Positions 5,788 to 5,806 of a DNA stretch of 5,806 bases are shown piece by piece. The stretch's first letter is position 1; the number at the start of each line of letters is the position of its first letter. The position numbers and the translations under genes were made by a program. The stretch covers positions 1 through 5,806 of the forward strand of contig JALTEW010000420.1 of the NCBI GenBank assembly GCA_027073795.1. The letters are read 5' to 3'. This DNA comes from a bacterium. Lineage in GTDB: Bacteria > Desulfobacterota > S145-22. Below the pieces are notes generated by a model. That model worked only from the letters and a program-made list of their open reading frames with translations. It was not told the origin of the DNA and searched no databases.

Positions 5788-5806
5788 GGTACGGGATCTC
5801 GTGGTG
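5780..5806 (+). CDS. Branched-chain amino acid type ABC transporter ATP-binding protein LivF, 5' end only
   Basis: The first nine codons, MLEVRDLVV, are in the window; the gene continues beyond it. This opening is typical of LivF (a first beta strand of the form LEVxxLxVxYG). The ATG overlaps the livG stop as ATGCTTGA and is preceded by a strong purine-rich site (GGGGAGGG, 5766-5773, six bases before the ATG). Position directly after livG is the standard livKHMGF order, which makes the call secure despite the short visible stretch. Nothing can be said about its Walker motifs or C-terminus. Confidence 0.8.

Overview
The window looks like a Gram-negative chromosome segment of moderate, slightly GC-leaning composition. 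The substrate-binding protein has a type I signal peptide and no usable lipobox. The purine-rich Shine-Dalgarno (SD) sites and protein style would suit an anaerobic deltaproteobacterium (Desulfobacterota-like), but that placement is an impression, not something the window proves.

Layout, left to right. Bases 1-354 carry no convincing intact gene. They contain a 17-bp direct repeat pair (121-137 and 142-158), a possible degraded minus-strand reading frame, and an AT-rich promoter (TTGACA at 286-291, TAAAAT at 308-313). Just 3' of the -10 lies the palindrome GTATATAC (315-322), which matches the published operator form of HutC-type GntR regulators. Everything after that is on the plus strand and tightly packed: a HutC-type GntR regulator (355-1107), an EamA/DMT-family permease beginning at a TTG inside the regulator's end (1097-2008), then a branched-chain/hydrophobic amino acid type (HAAT, LivKHMGF) ABC importer. 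The importer genes are the periplasmic binding protein (2071-3222), livH (3284-4141), livM (4146-5048), livG (5032-5787) and the first nine codons of livF (5780-5806), which runs off the window.

How it fits together. The order suggests one regulated operon. The regulator would sense a metabolite and control its own promoter, and with it the EamA carrier and the importer. The ABC system would bind a small amino-acid-like or carboxylate ligand in the periplasm (binding protein), move it through LivH/LivM and power this with LivG/LivF. The EamA carrier could export a related compound. The true ligand is unknown: the binding protein keeps some but not all of the residues used by LivJ to hold an alpha-amino acid.

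The most interesting non-coding element is a 15-bp hairpin (3239-3273) between the binding-protein gene and livH. It ends immediately before the livH ribosome binding site and is a good candidate for setting the excess of binding protein over permease. The gene content is a recognisable transporter operon; I did not find a wholly new system.
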